Of a stretch of DNA of 11,956 bases, positions 5,875-11,956 are shown one piece after another. The stretch's first letter is position 1; every line of letters begins with the position of its first letter. Under the pieces are notes generated by a model. It made no database searches. It was not told the DNA's origin and saw only the letters and a list, made by a program, of their open reading frames with translations. The position numbers and the translations under genes are program-made. The stretch is from CAYJHC01 sp964370075 (GTDB taxonomy: Bacteria; Bacillota; Clostridia; Peptostreptococcales; Anaerovoracaceae), in assembly GCA_964370075.1 (NCBI GenBank), contig CAYJHC010000063.1, positions 1 through 11,956 of the forward strand, read 5' to 3'.

Positions 5875-6720
5875 ATGAATAAGAATAAAGGCTTTTTTGA
5901 TTATAATATAAATGAAAAGGTAATTCAAAGTTTAAAAAAGGATATTGAGACAGACAGCATAAAACATGGATATATATTTGAAGGTCCTATTAATAGCAAT
6001 AAATTTATTCTGGCAAAATCCTTTATTATGGCGGTATTTTGTGCAAATGAAAAAGGTGTGGGTTGTGGGAAATGTGGTACATGTAAGAAAATTTTAGCAG
6101 AAAACTATGTAGACATAACAATTTTAAAAAAAGAGAAAGCTAAGAGTAGCACCAAAGAAAGTATAAAAAATGAACAAATAAAGGATATGCAACAAAGATT
6201 AATTAATAAGCCTTTTGAAGGAAACAGAAATGTTGCTATAATAAAAGACGGTCAGACGGTTACCTATAGTGGGTTTAATACTTTGCTTAAAACTTTAGAA
6301 GAGCCACCTGTTGGAACAATAATAATAATTTTAGTAGAAAATAGCCAATTGATACCAGAAACAATAAGATCGCGTTGTGTAAAGTATTTCCTTTCAGATA
6401 CTATTGATAAAAAAAGAGGGAAAAACGAAAAAAACAAGGAAACGGTATCAGAAATAGCAGAATTACTAGTAAATAAGGCCCCTTATTATAAATCAAAGAA
6501 CTTATTAGAAAAATTTATAAAAAATCCAGAAGATGGATTGTACTTTTTAGATGAGCTTGAAGGAATTGTTAGAAATGTAGCACTAAATGAAGAAAGTGCA
6601 ATTTACAGAGAGTGGGCTATAGTATCAATATTTAAAATTGAAAGAGCAAGAAAAGAAATTCAAAGTGATGCTTCTACTGCAAATACATTGAAAAAACTTA
6701 TCTTGGATATCGGAGGATAA
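5875..6720 (+). CDS. holB: DNA polymerase III delta' subunit (clamp-loader)
   Basis: At 281 residues this is somewhat shorter than the usual 310-335, the loss being in the C-terminal collar domain. The delta' subunit is the stator of the clamp loader (delta-tau/gamma-delta'), which loads the beta clamp. Visible: HGYIFEGPINSNKFILAKSF at 31-50, where the P-loop lacks GKT and therefore should not bind ATP, as in known delta' proteins; a zinc module with Cys56, Cys64, Cys67 and Cys70; NTLLKTLEEPP at 135-145; and the SRC motif RSRC at 165-168, whose Arg acts as the trans arginine finger. Upstream is tmk (9 nt gap) and downstream ricT (3 nt gap). GGAG at 5867-5870 is only 4 nt before the ATG, a slightly tight spacing. 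Confidence 0.93.
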   Translation: MNKNKGFFDYNINEKVIQSLKKDIETDSIKHGYIFEGPINSNKFILAKSFIMAVFCANEKGVGCGKCGTCKKILAENYVDITILKKEKAKSSTKESIKNEQIKDMQQRLINKPFEGNRNVAIIKDGQTVTYSGFNTLLKTLEEPPVGTIIIILVENSQLIPETIRSRCVKYFLSDTIDKKRGKNEKNKETVSEIAELLVNKAPYYKSKNLLEKFIKNPEDGLYFLDELEGIVRNVALNEESAIYREWAIVSIFKIERARKEIQSDASTANTLKKLILDIGG

Positions 6721-6723
6721 CAT

Positions 6724-7638
6724 ATGAGAAGAGTAGTAGGAGTTAAGTTTAGAACTACGGGAAGAGAATATTATTTTGACCCAAATGGGCTATTACTTAA
6801 ACTAAAAGAAAATGTTATAGTTGAAACTTCTAGAGGACTGGAATTTGGGAGTATAGCTACTGTTGAAACTGAAGTAGCAGATTCATCTATTGTAGAGCCA
6901 CTAAAGAAAATTGTAAGGAAGGCTACTGAAGCAGATGAGAGGCAAAATGCTAGTAACATTGAAAAGAGAGAAGAAGCATTAAGACTTTGCCAGGATAAAG
7001 TAGAAAAACATAATCTGGACATGAAGCTTACAGATGTCGAGTATACCTTTGATAATACTAAGATTATTTTTTATTTCACATCAGATGGAAGAGTAGATTT
7101 TAGAGAGTTGGTAAAAGATTTAGCCGCAATATTTAAAAAGAGAATTGAACTTAGACAAATTGGAGTCAGAGATGAAGCAAAACTACTAGGGGGTATTGGC
7201 AATTGCGGAAAAGGTCTTTGTTGTCATACTTGGCTGCATGATTTTGATTCTGTATCAATAAAAATGGCAAAAGTACAAAACTTATCATTAAATCCTACAA
7301 AAATCTCTGGAATTTGTGGTAGACTTATGTGCTGTTTGAAGTTTGAAAATGATATGTATGTTGAGATGCGCAAGGGGATGCCTAATGTAGGTGAAAAAAT
7401 TATTACAGAAGAGGGAGAAGCTGTAGTAGTTGAAGTGAATATTTTAGAGCATAAACTCAAGGCTAGATTGGTTGTATCTAAAGGTACAGAAGAAGATAAT
7501 TTCCAGGAAAAACTAAGCAACGAAGTTATGGAATTAAGTAAAAATGATATTAAAAGAATTGAAAAGAAGAAAGGCGGAAAACCTTCAAAAAAGGAAGAAA
7601 AACTGCCTGAAGAAATAAAAAAATTAATGGATAAATAA
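6724..7638 (+). CDS. ricT: RicT/YaaT, PSP1-domain Fe-S protein of the RicAFT complex
   Basis: This 304-residue protein matches the PSP1 C-terminal domain family (B. subtilis YaaT/RicT, stage 0 sporulation protein). In B. subtilis RicT works with RicA (YmcA) and RicF (YlbF) as a complex with two [4Fe-4S] clusters that assists RNase Y in mRNA maturation and favours sporulation, competence and biofilm formation. Visible: N-terminal beta domain (1-55, VVGVKFR...), a coiled helix (55-97), and the core with cluster-ligand-type cysteines: NCGKGLCC (C161, C166, C167) and GICGRLMCCLKFEND (C198, C203, C204). The C-terminus (272-304) is a Lys/Glu-rich tail. GGAGG at 6712-6716, inside the end of holB, gives 7-nt spacing. 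holB-ricT adjacency is conserved in Firmicutes. The partners are not in this window. Confidence 0.93.
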   Translation: MRRVVGVKFRTTGREYYFDPNGLLLKLKENVIVETSRGLEFGSIATVETEVADSSIVEPLKKIVRKATEADERQNASNIEKREEALRLCQDKVEKHNLDMKLTDVEYTFDNTKIIFYFTSDGRVDFRELVKDLAAIFKKRIELRQIGVRDEAKLLGGIGNCGKGLCCHTWLHDFDSVSIKMAKVQNLSLNPTKISGICGRLMCCLKFENDMYVEMRKGMPNVGEKIITEEGEAVVVEVNILEHKLKARLVVSKGTEEDNFQEKLSNEVMELSKNDIKRIEKKKGGKPSKKEEKLPEEIKKLMDK

Positions 7639-7650
7639 ATAATTTGCTAC

Positions 7651-7670
7651 AAAATACAAAAATGTATTTT
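7651..7670 (+). terminator. Weak AT-only hairpin after ricT
   Basis: AAAATACA (7651-7658) and TGTATTTT (7663-7670) form an 8-bp stem, 13 nt after the ricT stop, and ATGTATTTT is directly repeated at 7672-7680. T runs follow, but the stem has only one G-C pair, so termination may be inefficient and readthrough toward abrB likely. Confidence 0.4.
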
Positions 7671-7681
7671 TATGTATTTTA

Positions 7682-7696
7682 TGTGACTTTGTCACA
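7682..7696. promoter_or_regulatory. TGTGA/TCACA inverted repeat, candidate regulator site
   Basis: TGTGAC-TTT-GTCACA is a perfect inverted repeat. It resembles CRP/FNR-family sites (TGTGA-N6-TCACA) but has a 5-bp centre between pentamers. Further TCACA pentamers occur at 7723-7727 and 7768-7772. It lies about 80-100 bp upstream of the likely -10 for the next gene. As a hairpin in RNA it could also help end the ricT transcript. Confidence 0.4.
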
Positions 7697-7759
7697 AAAA
7701 ATGTGTATTATGTATGCTTATATCACATAGTAATAATACGAAAATTCACTAAAAGAATA

Positions 7760-7788
7760 TGGAAATTTCACACTTGTTATGATAGAAT
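7760..7788 (+). promoter_or_regulatory. Candidate promoter for the DUF948-like/abrB unit
   Basis: Two overlapping readings exist: TGGAAA (7760-7765), 17 bp, TAGAAT (7783-7788); or an extended -10 TGTTATGAT (7775-7783) without a clear -35. Either gives a leader of roughly 50 nt before the AGGAGG. The last TCACA half-site (7768-7772) falls inside the spacer. Confidence 0.45.
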
Positions 7789-7845
7789 AATGGTAAATAA
7801 GTTACATTATTGAACGATAAGCAGAATATAGGAGGAAAGAAAGTA

Positions 7846-8175
7846 ATGGATACTGTTATAAGTATTAAAGACTTAGGCTTAATATGTATTTTCACAGCAC
7901 TTACAGTACTACTAGTTTATCTCATAGTTTTGGTTAAAAACAGTATTGAAACGGTTAAAAGAACAAATAAGATCTTGGCTGACACTGAAGAAATGACTGC
8001 ACTAGCAAACAAGAGAACAAAAGACTTAGATGGTATAGTAGAGAATGTATCTACTGCGGTTGGAGCCGCAACTGAATCATTCAAAGGCAAAGAAAGTTCT
8101 ATTAAATCACTTTCTAATCTAGTTTCTGCCATTAGCTCATTGATTGGAATGATTAAAAAGAAGGGAAATGATTAG
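7846..8175 (+). CDS. DUF948-like (UPF0478) membrane-anchored coiled-coil protein
   Basis: The 109-residue product has one N-terminal membrane helix (about residues 9-31) and then a polar, heptad-like region (32-85) with N, T, K, E and few helix breakers, ending in ISSLIGMIKKKGND. The pattern resembles DUF948/UPF0478 proteins (e.g. B. subtilis YtxG), which are stress-associated and of unknown biochemical role; the match is by pattern, not by a signature motif. A TTG 36 nt further upstream is in frame, but AGGAGG at 7830-7835 sits 10 nt before this ATG, which decides the start. abrB begins one base after the stop, so the two form a transcription unit. In B. subtilis the comparable slot between ricT and abrB holds yabA and other genes, none of which resembles this. 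Confidence 0.7.
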   Translation: MDTVISIKDLGLICIFTALTVLLVYLIVLVKNSIETVKRTNKILADTEEMTALANKRTKDLDGIVENVSTAVGAATESFKGKESSIKSLSNLVSAISSLIGMIKKKGND

Positions 8176-8176
8176 A

Positions 8177-8419
8177 ATGAAAGCGACAGGAATAGTAAGA
8201 AAAGTAGATGAGTTAGGTAGAATAGTACTCCCAATCGAAATCAGGAGAACTTTAGACATCGCAATTAAGGACGCGATAGAAATATTTGTAGATGACGAAC
8301 ACATTATCTTAAAAAAATACGAGCCGGCGTGTGTATTTTGTGGTAATGCGAGAGATGTAAGAAAAGTTAACAATAAAAATGTATGCGCAGATTGCGTAAA
8401 AGAAATTAGTAAATTATAA
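8177..8419 (+). CDS. abrB: AbrB/SpoVT-family transition-state regulator with C-terminal CxxC pair
   Basis: The 80-residue protein starts MKATGIVRKVDELGRIVLP, the swapped-hairpin AbrB DNA-binding domain (residues 1-48), whose conserved arginines (R8, R15, R23, R24) contact DNA in the B. subtilis protein. AbrB-type proteins form dimers or tetramers and repress transition-phase and sporulation genes. The tail differs from Bacillus AbrB: CVFC (52-55) and CADC (70-73) probably bind one zinc as a small knuckle, a form seen in many clostridial AbrB paralogues. An in-frame ATG 9 nt upstream (8168) would overlap the preceding stop, but the AAGGGA at 8161-8166 suits the ATG at 8177 (10 nt) better than that one (1-2 nt). 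Homologue count cannot be judged here, so it could be a paralogue rather than the main AbrB. Confidence 0.9.
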   Translation: MKATGIVRKVDELGRIVLPIEIRRTLDIAIKDAIEIFVDDEHIILKKYEPACVFCGNARDVRKVNNKNVCADCVKEISKL

Positions 8420-8454
8420 CTTTAGTAAAATTAGAAGATTAGTAAAAAATCATT

Positions 8455-8480
8455 AAAACGACAGGGTTACCTGTCGTTTT
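8455..8480 (+). terminator. Hairpin terminator or attenuator between abrB and murA
   Basis: A perfect 11-bp stem (AAAACGACAGG at 8455-8465; complementary arm 8470-8480) closes a GTTA loop and ends in only four T. It lies 36 nt after the abrB stop and 16 nt before the murA ribosome binding site. The short T tail suggests partial termination, so murA could be read through from abrB; no obvious promoter fits between the hairpin and murA. Confidence 0.75.
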
Positions 8481-8505
8481 AGCGATATATAAAATGGAGG
8501 ACAAC

Positions 8506-9771
8506 TTGGCAAAATTTTTAGTTAAAAAAAGTGACCCGTTAAAAGGGGAAATCAAAATAAGCGGTGCGAAAAATGCAGTACTTCCTTTAATGGCAGCAGC
8601 ATTACTTACAGAAGAAGAAGCAATCATTATGGATGCTCCAGATTTAAAAGATGTAGAAATAATGTGTAAACTTCTTAAAGCACTAGGTGTTAAAGTTGTC
8701 GATTATTTAGAAAGTAATGTGATTGAAATACATGCTGAAAATATAATCTTAGAGGAAGCTCCAAAAGAACTTGTTCAAAAAATGAGAGCATCTATTTTAG
8801 TGTTAGGTCCACTGTTGGCAAGGACTGGAAAGGCAAGAATAGCTTTGCCAGGAGGTTGTGCTATAGGAGATAGACCTATTGAACTACATTTAAAAGGGCT
8901 TAAAGCGTTAGGTGCAAAAATTGAAGTAGATAGTGAAGGTTGTCTATGCTGTGAGGCTGAAAAACTAATTGGCACTACAATTTATCTGGACTTCCCAAGT
9001 GTTGGGGCTACCGAGAATATAATTATGGCTGCATCAATGGCAGAGGGTGTTACTATATTAGAAAATGCTGCTCAAGAGCCCGAAATTGTTGATCTTGCAA
9101 ACTTTTTAAACAAAATGGGCGCAAAAATTAGAGGAGCAGGGACTGATACAATTAAGATAGAAGGTGTTGAAAGACTAAAAGGAGCTAAGCATAATGTGAT
9201 TCCAGATAGGATAGAGGCTGGTACATTTATGGTAGCGGCAGCGATTACTAAGGGAGAAATAATGGTTAAAAATGTTGTTCCAGAGCATATGAGGCCAATT
9301 ATTGCAAAGCTTCGCGAATGTGGAGTGGAAATAGAGGAACATGAGGACGTAGTTGTAGTTAGAGGAAATAAGGGCAAGCTGGTAGCTACGGATATTAAGA
9401 CTTTACCATACCCAGGTTTCCCTACAGATATGCAAGCGCAATTTATGGCATTGCTTACAGTCGCTGAGGGGTCAAGTGTTGTAATCGAAAGTGTTTTTGA
9501 AAATAGATATATGCATGTAAAAGAGCTAGAAAAAATGGGGGCTAAACTTAAAGTTCATGATCGAAGCGCAATTGTAGAAGGAAAGAAAGAACTTTTTGGA
9601 GCTAACGTAAAAGCTACAGATTTAAGAGCGGGAGCAGCAGTTGTTCTTGCAGGATTTATTGCCGAAGGTGAGACTGAAGTATCAGAAATTTATCATATTG
9701 AGAGAGGTTACGAAAAATTTGTCGAAAAATTCAGGTCTCTAGGTGGAAATATAGAAAGAATAGAAGAATAA
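8506..9771 (+). CDS. murA: UDP-N-acetylglucosamine 1-carboxyvinyltransferase
   Basis: MurA transfers the enolpyruvyl group of PEP to UDP-GlcNAc, the first committed step of peptidoglycan synthesis, in the cytoplasm. I start it at TTG 8506 because TGGAGG (8495-8500) lies 5 nt before it, while the in-frame ATG at 8494 overlaps that site and has no ribosome binding site of its own. This gives 421 residues and places the conserved Lys-Asn of SGAKNAVLP at 22-23, the E. coli numbering. Visible: catalytic loop LPGGCAIGDRP with Cys118 (the PEP- and fosfomycin-reactive Cys, so not the Asp variant), PTDMQAQF with Asp308, DLRAGAAVVLAG at 372-383 and IERGYE at 398-403. Residues 145-149 read GCLCC, an unusual Cys cluster. 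fbp follows 18 nt downstream. Whether this is MurA1 or MurA2 (MurZ) is not decidable here. Confidence 0.97.
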   Translation: MAKFLVKKSDPLKGEIKISGAKNAVLPLMAAALLTEEEAIIMDAPDLKDVEIMCKLLKALGVKVVDYLESNVIEIHAENIILEEAPKELVQKMRASILVLGPLLARTGKARIALPGGCAIGDRPIELHLKGLKALGAKIEVDSEGCLCCEAEKLIGTTIYLDFPSVGATENIIMAASMAEGVTILENAAQEPEIVDLANFLNKMGAKIRGAGTDTIKIEGVERLKGAKHNVIPDRIEAGTFMVAAAITKGEIMVKNVVPEHMRPIIAKLRECGVEIEEHEDVVVVRGNKGKLVATDIKTLPYPGFPTDMQAQFMALLTVAEGSSVVIESVFENRYMHVKELEKMGAKLKVHDRSAIVEGKKELFGANVKATDLRAGAAVVLAGFIAEGETEVSEIYHIERGYEKFVEKFRSLGGNIERIEE

Positions 9772-9789
9772 GTATAGTTGAGGTACAAG

Positions 9790-11748
9790 ATGCAAGATAG
9801 AAGAGTTTTAGAGCTATTAGCAAAAAAATATCCAAATGAATTTGCAGCAGCAGCTGAAATAATTAACCTTAATGCAATATTAGCTTTACCAAAGGGAACA
9901 GAGTATTTTTTGAGTGACCTTCATGGTGAGCATGATGCTTTTGCGCATATGATAAAAAGTGCATCTGGAGTGATTAGAAGCAAAATTGACGATGTCTTTG
10001 GTGAAGATTTAACTTCAAAAGAGAGAAGCAATCTTGCTACTTTGATTTATGAACCAAAAGCAGAAATAAAAAGACAAAAAAAACTCCTCACGCAAGAAGA
10101 ATTGAATGACTGGTATTTTAGATCTCTTTACAATATGATTATTATTTGTAGAGCAGTGTCAACAAAATATACTAGGTCTAAAGCTAGAAAAAGGCTGCCT
10201 AAATATTGGGGTTATAGCATTGATGAGCTTCTTCATGCAGATGGAGAAACAAACAGGTCTAGCTACTATACAGAAATTATGAAATCGATTTTGGAGGTAG
10301 GTGTAGTTGAGCCATATATGGAAAAGCTAGCGAAGGTAATTACTAGCTTAGCTGTAGACAAATTACATATCATCGGAGATATATATGACAGAGGCCCACA
10401 CCCTGATTACATTATGGACTTTTTAATGAGTCACCATGATGTGGATATTCAATGGGGTAATCACGATATACTTTGGATGGGTGCAGCTGCAGGTAATGTG
10501 GCTTGTATTTGTAATTTGCTTAGGATCAATATTTCTTATAATAATATTGATATGATAGAAGTAGGATATGGAATTAACTTAAGGCCACTTGCAATATTTG
10601 CACAAGAGATATATAAACATGACCCTTGTACTTTTTTTAAACCTAAGGGAATTGATGAAAATATTTATGGAGGCCTTGAAGAAAATTTATCTGCCAAAAT
10701 GCATAAGGCAATAGCTATTTGTCAATTTAAAGTTGAAGGAAAACTAATAAAAGATAATCCTGATTTCAACTTAGAAAATAGGCTTTCACTTGAAAAAATC
10801 AACTACGAAAAGGGAACAATAATCATTAAAGGAACCGAATATCCATTAAGAGACACAGAGTTTCCAACTATAGATCCTAAAGATCCTTATAAACTTACTG
10901 TTGAAGAAGAAGAACTGTTAGATGCCCTTTCTAACTCAATTGTAAATAGTGGAAAGCTACAAAAACATATTGACTTTCTATTTAGTAATGGGGCTATGTA
11001 CAAAATATCTAATGGAAATCTGCTTTTTCATGGCTGCTTGCCATTTTCTGAGGACGGAAGCTTAGATTCATGGCAGGTAGATGGAAAAGAATATAAGGGT
11101 AAAGCCTTGATGGACTATTTAGATAGAGAAGTTAGAAAAGCTAACTATAATAACTCTAACAAGGAGGCTAGGATAAAGGCTGGGAACCTAATGTGGTACT
11201 TATGGCTTGGACCTAAATCACCTTTCTTTGGTAAGGATCAGATGACTACTTTTGAAAGATGCTTTGTTGCAGATAAAAAAACTCATAAAGAAATTACAGC
11301 ACCTTACTATAAGTTTATTGATAGGAAAGAAACTTGTCAACTTTTACTTTCTGAGTTTGGATTAGCAACAGATGGAAGTAGCGTGATTCTAAATGGACAT
11401 GTGCCAGTTAAATTTAAAGATGGAGAGAGCCCTGTAAGGGCAGAAGGTTTAAGATTTATTATTGATGGAGGCATCTCTAAGGCGTATCAAAAGACAACAG
11501 GAATAGCGGGATATACTTTGATATTTAATTCCTTCCACATGGCTTTAGTTGAGCATAAACCATATACAGGTATAAATGAAGATGGTTCATTTACATTCCA
11601 TAAACCTAATATGACAGTTGTTAAGTCTATGAAAAAACAAATAAAAATTAAAGATACAGATAATGGTGTTGTTTTAAAAAGAGAGGTTGAAGAGCTACAA
11701 GAGTTAATTAAAGCTTTCCGTAGCGGAGAAATCCCTGAACACTATTAA
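9790..11748 (+). CDS. fbp: Fructose-1,6-bisphosphatase, class III
   Basis: The 652-residue length is typical of the Firmicutes class III enzyme, unrelated to the short class I type. It hydrolyses fructose 1,6-bisphosphate to fructose 6-phosphate for gluconeogenesis; the B. subtilis form needs manganese and is activated by PEP. It is a metallophosphoesterase by motifs: SDLHGEHDAF at 42-51 (Asp43, His45), GDIYDRGPHPD at 196-206 (Asp197, Asp200, Arg201), WGNHDILWMG at 222-231 (Asn224, His225), and NGHVPVK with the downstream IIDGGISKAYQ. The start is the ATG at 9790: GAGG at 9780-9783 precedes it by 6 nt, whereas the upstream in-frame TTG (9778) has no site. It is likely co-transcribed with murA. 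No clear intrinsic terminator follows. Confidence 0.95.
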   Translation: MQDRRVLELLAKKYPNEFAAAAEIINLNAILALPKGTEYFLSDLHGEHDAFAHMIKSASGVIRSKIDDVFGEDLTSKERSNLATLIYEPKAEIKRQKKLLTQEELNDWYFRSLYNMIIICRAVSTKYTRSKARKRLPKYWGYSIDELLHADGETNRSSYYTEIMKSILEVGVVEPYMEKLAKVITSLAVDKLHIIGDIYDRGPHPDYIMDFLMSHHDVDIQWGNHDILWMGAAAGNVACICNLLRINISYNNIDMIEVGYGINLRPLAIFAQEIYKHDPCTFFKPKGIDENIYGGLEENLSAKMHKAIAICQFKVEGKLIKDNPDFNLENRLSLEKINYEKGTIIIKGTEYPLRDTEFPTIDPKDPYKLTVEEEELLDALSNSIVNSGKLQKHIDFLFSNGAMYKISNGNLLFHGCLPFSEDGSLDSWQVDGKEYKGKALMDYLDREVRKANYNNSNKEARIKAGNLMWYLWLGPKSPFFGKDQMTTFERCFVADKKTHKEITAPYYKFIDRKETCQLLLSEFGLATDGSSVILNGHVPVKFKDGESPVRAEGLRFIIDGGISKAYQKTTGIAGYTLIFNSFHMALVEHKPYTGINEDGSFTFHKPNMTVVKSMKKQIKIKDTDNGVVLKREVEELQELIKAFRSGEIPEHY

Positions 11749-11861
11749 GGCTTCAGTAATTTTGAACTAGAACAAACTATGGTTAAGCCAGGTAGAACTG
11801 TACATTGGCAATTTAATAAGTTTTCGATTTGCTTTATTTAGTTGAAATACTAAAATAGTAA
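11749..11861 (+). other. Spacer between fbp and tRNA-Arg without a clear terminator
   Basis: The only pairing arms I see are GGCTT / AAGCC (start of spacer and about 11784-11789), separated by a loop of about 30 nt, without a T tract. The fbp transcript may therefore end by another mechanism or run into the tRNA gene. No reading frame or ribosome binding site is visible. Confidence 0.4.
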
Positions 11862-11890
11862 TTGATATTTCCTTATAAATATATTATACT
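11862..11890 (+). promoter_or_regulatory. Sigma-A promoter of the tRNA-Arg gene
   Basis: TTGATA (11862-11867), exactly 17 bp, then TATACT (11885-11890): near-consensus at ideal spacing. Transcription should begin near 11897, about 12 nt before the mature tRNA 5' end at 11909. The bases after the -10 are AT-rich, not the GC-rich discriminator of classic stringently controlled promoters. Confidence 0.8.
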
Positions 11891-11908
11891 AAATAAGGTT
11901 GAAAATTT

Positions 11909-11956
11909 GCATTGTTAGCTCAGCTGGATAGAGTAGCGCACTACGAATGCGAAGGT
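11909..11956 (+). tRNA. tRNA-Arg(ACG), 5' part (cut by window end)
   Basis: The start GCATTGT is a 7-nt acceptor arm, then TA, the D-stem GCTC with its partner GAGT, the D-loop AGCTGGATA containing GG, and an anticodon arm GCGCA / TGCGA around loop CTACGAA (11941-11947), giving anticodon ACG, read as arginine after A34 to inosine change. AGGT begins the variable loop and the window stops before the T arm. The first anticodon-stem pair is G-A and the first D-stem pair G-T, so two pairs are non-Watson-Crick; the T arm and acceptor 3' side would show whether it is fully functional. Confidence 0.85.

Noticed and set aside
7220..7520. Minus-strand open frame within ricT
   Set aside because: Antisense of a conserved Cys-rich gene; no ribosome binding site or family similarity.
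7810..7845. TTG 7810 as the start of the DUF948-like gene
   Set aside because: The AGGAGG at 7830-7835 would be inside the coding sequence; the ATG at 7846 follows it at normal distance.
8494..8505. ATG 8494 as the murA start
   Set aside because: The GGAGG overlaps this ATG and there is no ribosome binding site upstream; the TTG at 8506 fits spacing and E. coli residue numbering.
9719..9727. TTGTCGAAA resembling a Spo0A (0A) box about 65 bp before fbp
   Set aside because: It lies inside the murA coding sequence, where it encodes ordinary conserved-looking residues near the C-terminus; one copy in coding DNA is expected by chance.
9778..9789. TTG 9778 as the fbp start
   Set aside because: No Shine-Dalgarno upstream, while GAGG at 9780-9783 correctly precedes the ATG at 9790.
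1..11956. Mobile elements, CRISPR array, toxin-antitoxin or phage defence genes
   Set aside because: No regularly spaced repeats, transposase or integrase motifs, or defence-type domains were seen on either strand; the gene content is mostly conserved housekeeping.

Overview
This is an AT-rich, low-GC Gram-positive window, most likely from an anaerobic spore-former-type Clostridia. The evidence is A/T-biased codons, strong GGAGG ribosome binding sites, AT-rich stem/T-tract terminators, and the gene set tmk-holB-ricT-abrB, whose order recalls the conserved region near the replication origin of Bacillus subtilis. Class III fructose-1,6-bisphosphatase and an AbrB with a CxxC...CxxC tail also fit Clostridia. 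Genus cannot be resolved by eye.

Left region (1-5007). The window opens with the 3' end of a 5S rRNA and its terminator, so it begins at the end of an rRNA operon. Then come mostly monocistronic genes: an exported or membrane-anchored putative Cys-dependent amidase (218-1369, +), an orphan type IV pilin-like protein (1432-2082, -) with a strong promoter, a gene-free stretch of about 550 bp holding a perfect 20-bp palindrome, a small lipoprotein (2635-3027, +), a nitroreductase (3105-3647, +) and a PLP aminotransferase (3771-4964, -). Both convergent pairs are separated by a hairpin that can terminate transcription in both directions.

Central housekeeping block (5040-8419, +). An extended -10 promoter divergent from the aminotransferase heads a compact operon: a 69-aa membrane protein overlapping tmk by 38 nt, then tmk (dTMP kinase), holB (DNA polymerase III delta') and ricT/yaaT (Fe-S RicAFT subunit). 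The two genes that lie between tmk and holB in B. subtilis (yaaQ/darA and yaaR) are absent here. After a 207-bp gap with several TGTGA/TCACA half-sites comes a two-gene unit: a 109-aa one-TM, DUF948-like protein and abrB, separated by one base.

Right region (8420-11956, +). A GC-containing hairpin separates abrB from murA (first committed step of peptidoglycan synthesis), which is followed 18 nt later by a class III fbp (gluconeogenesis). A near-consensus promoter then drives a tRNA-Arg(ACG) gene cut by the window end. Start codons were moved from the longest-ORF position for the DUF948-like gene, abrB, murA (TTG) and fbp because the ribosome binding sites demand it.

No mobile element, CRISPR array, phage gene or clear new multi-gene system is visible. 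The more curious items are the orphan pilin with its promoter, the palindrome in the long non-coding gap, the overlapping small membrane gene upstream of tmk, the DUF948-like/abrB pair with its half-site-rich leader, and the murA-fbp coupling.
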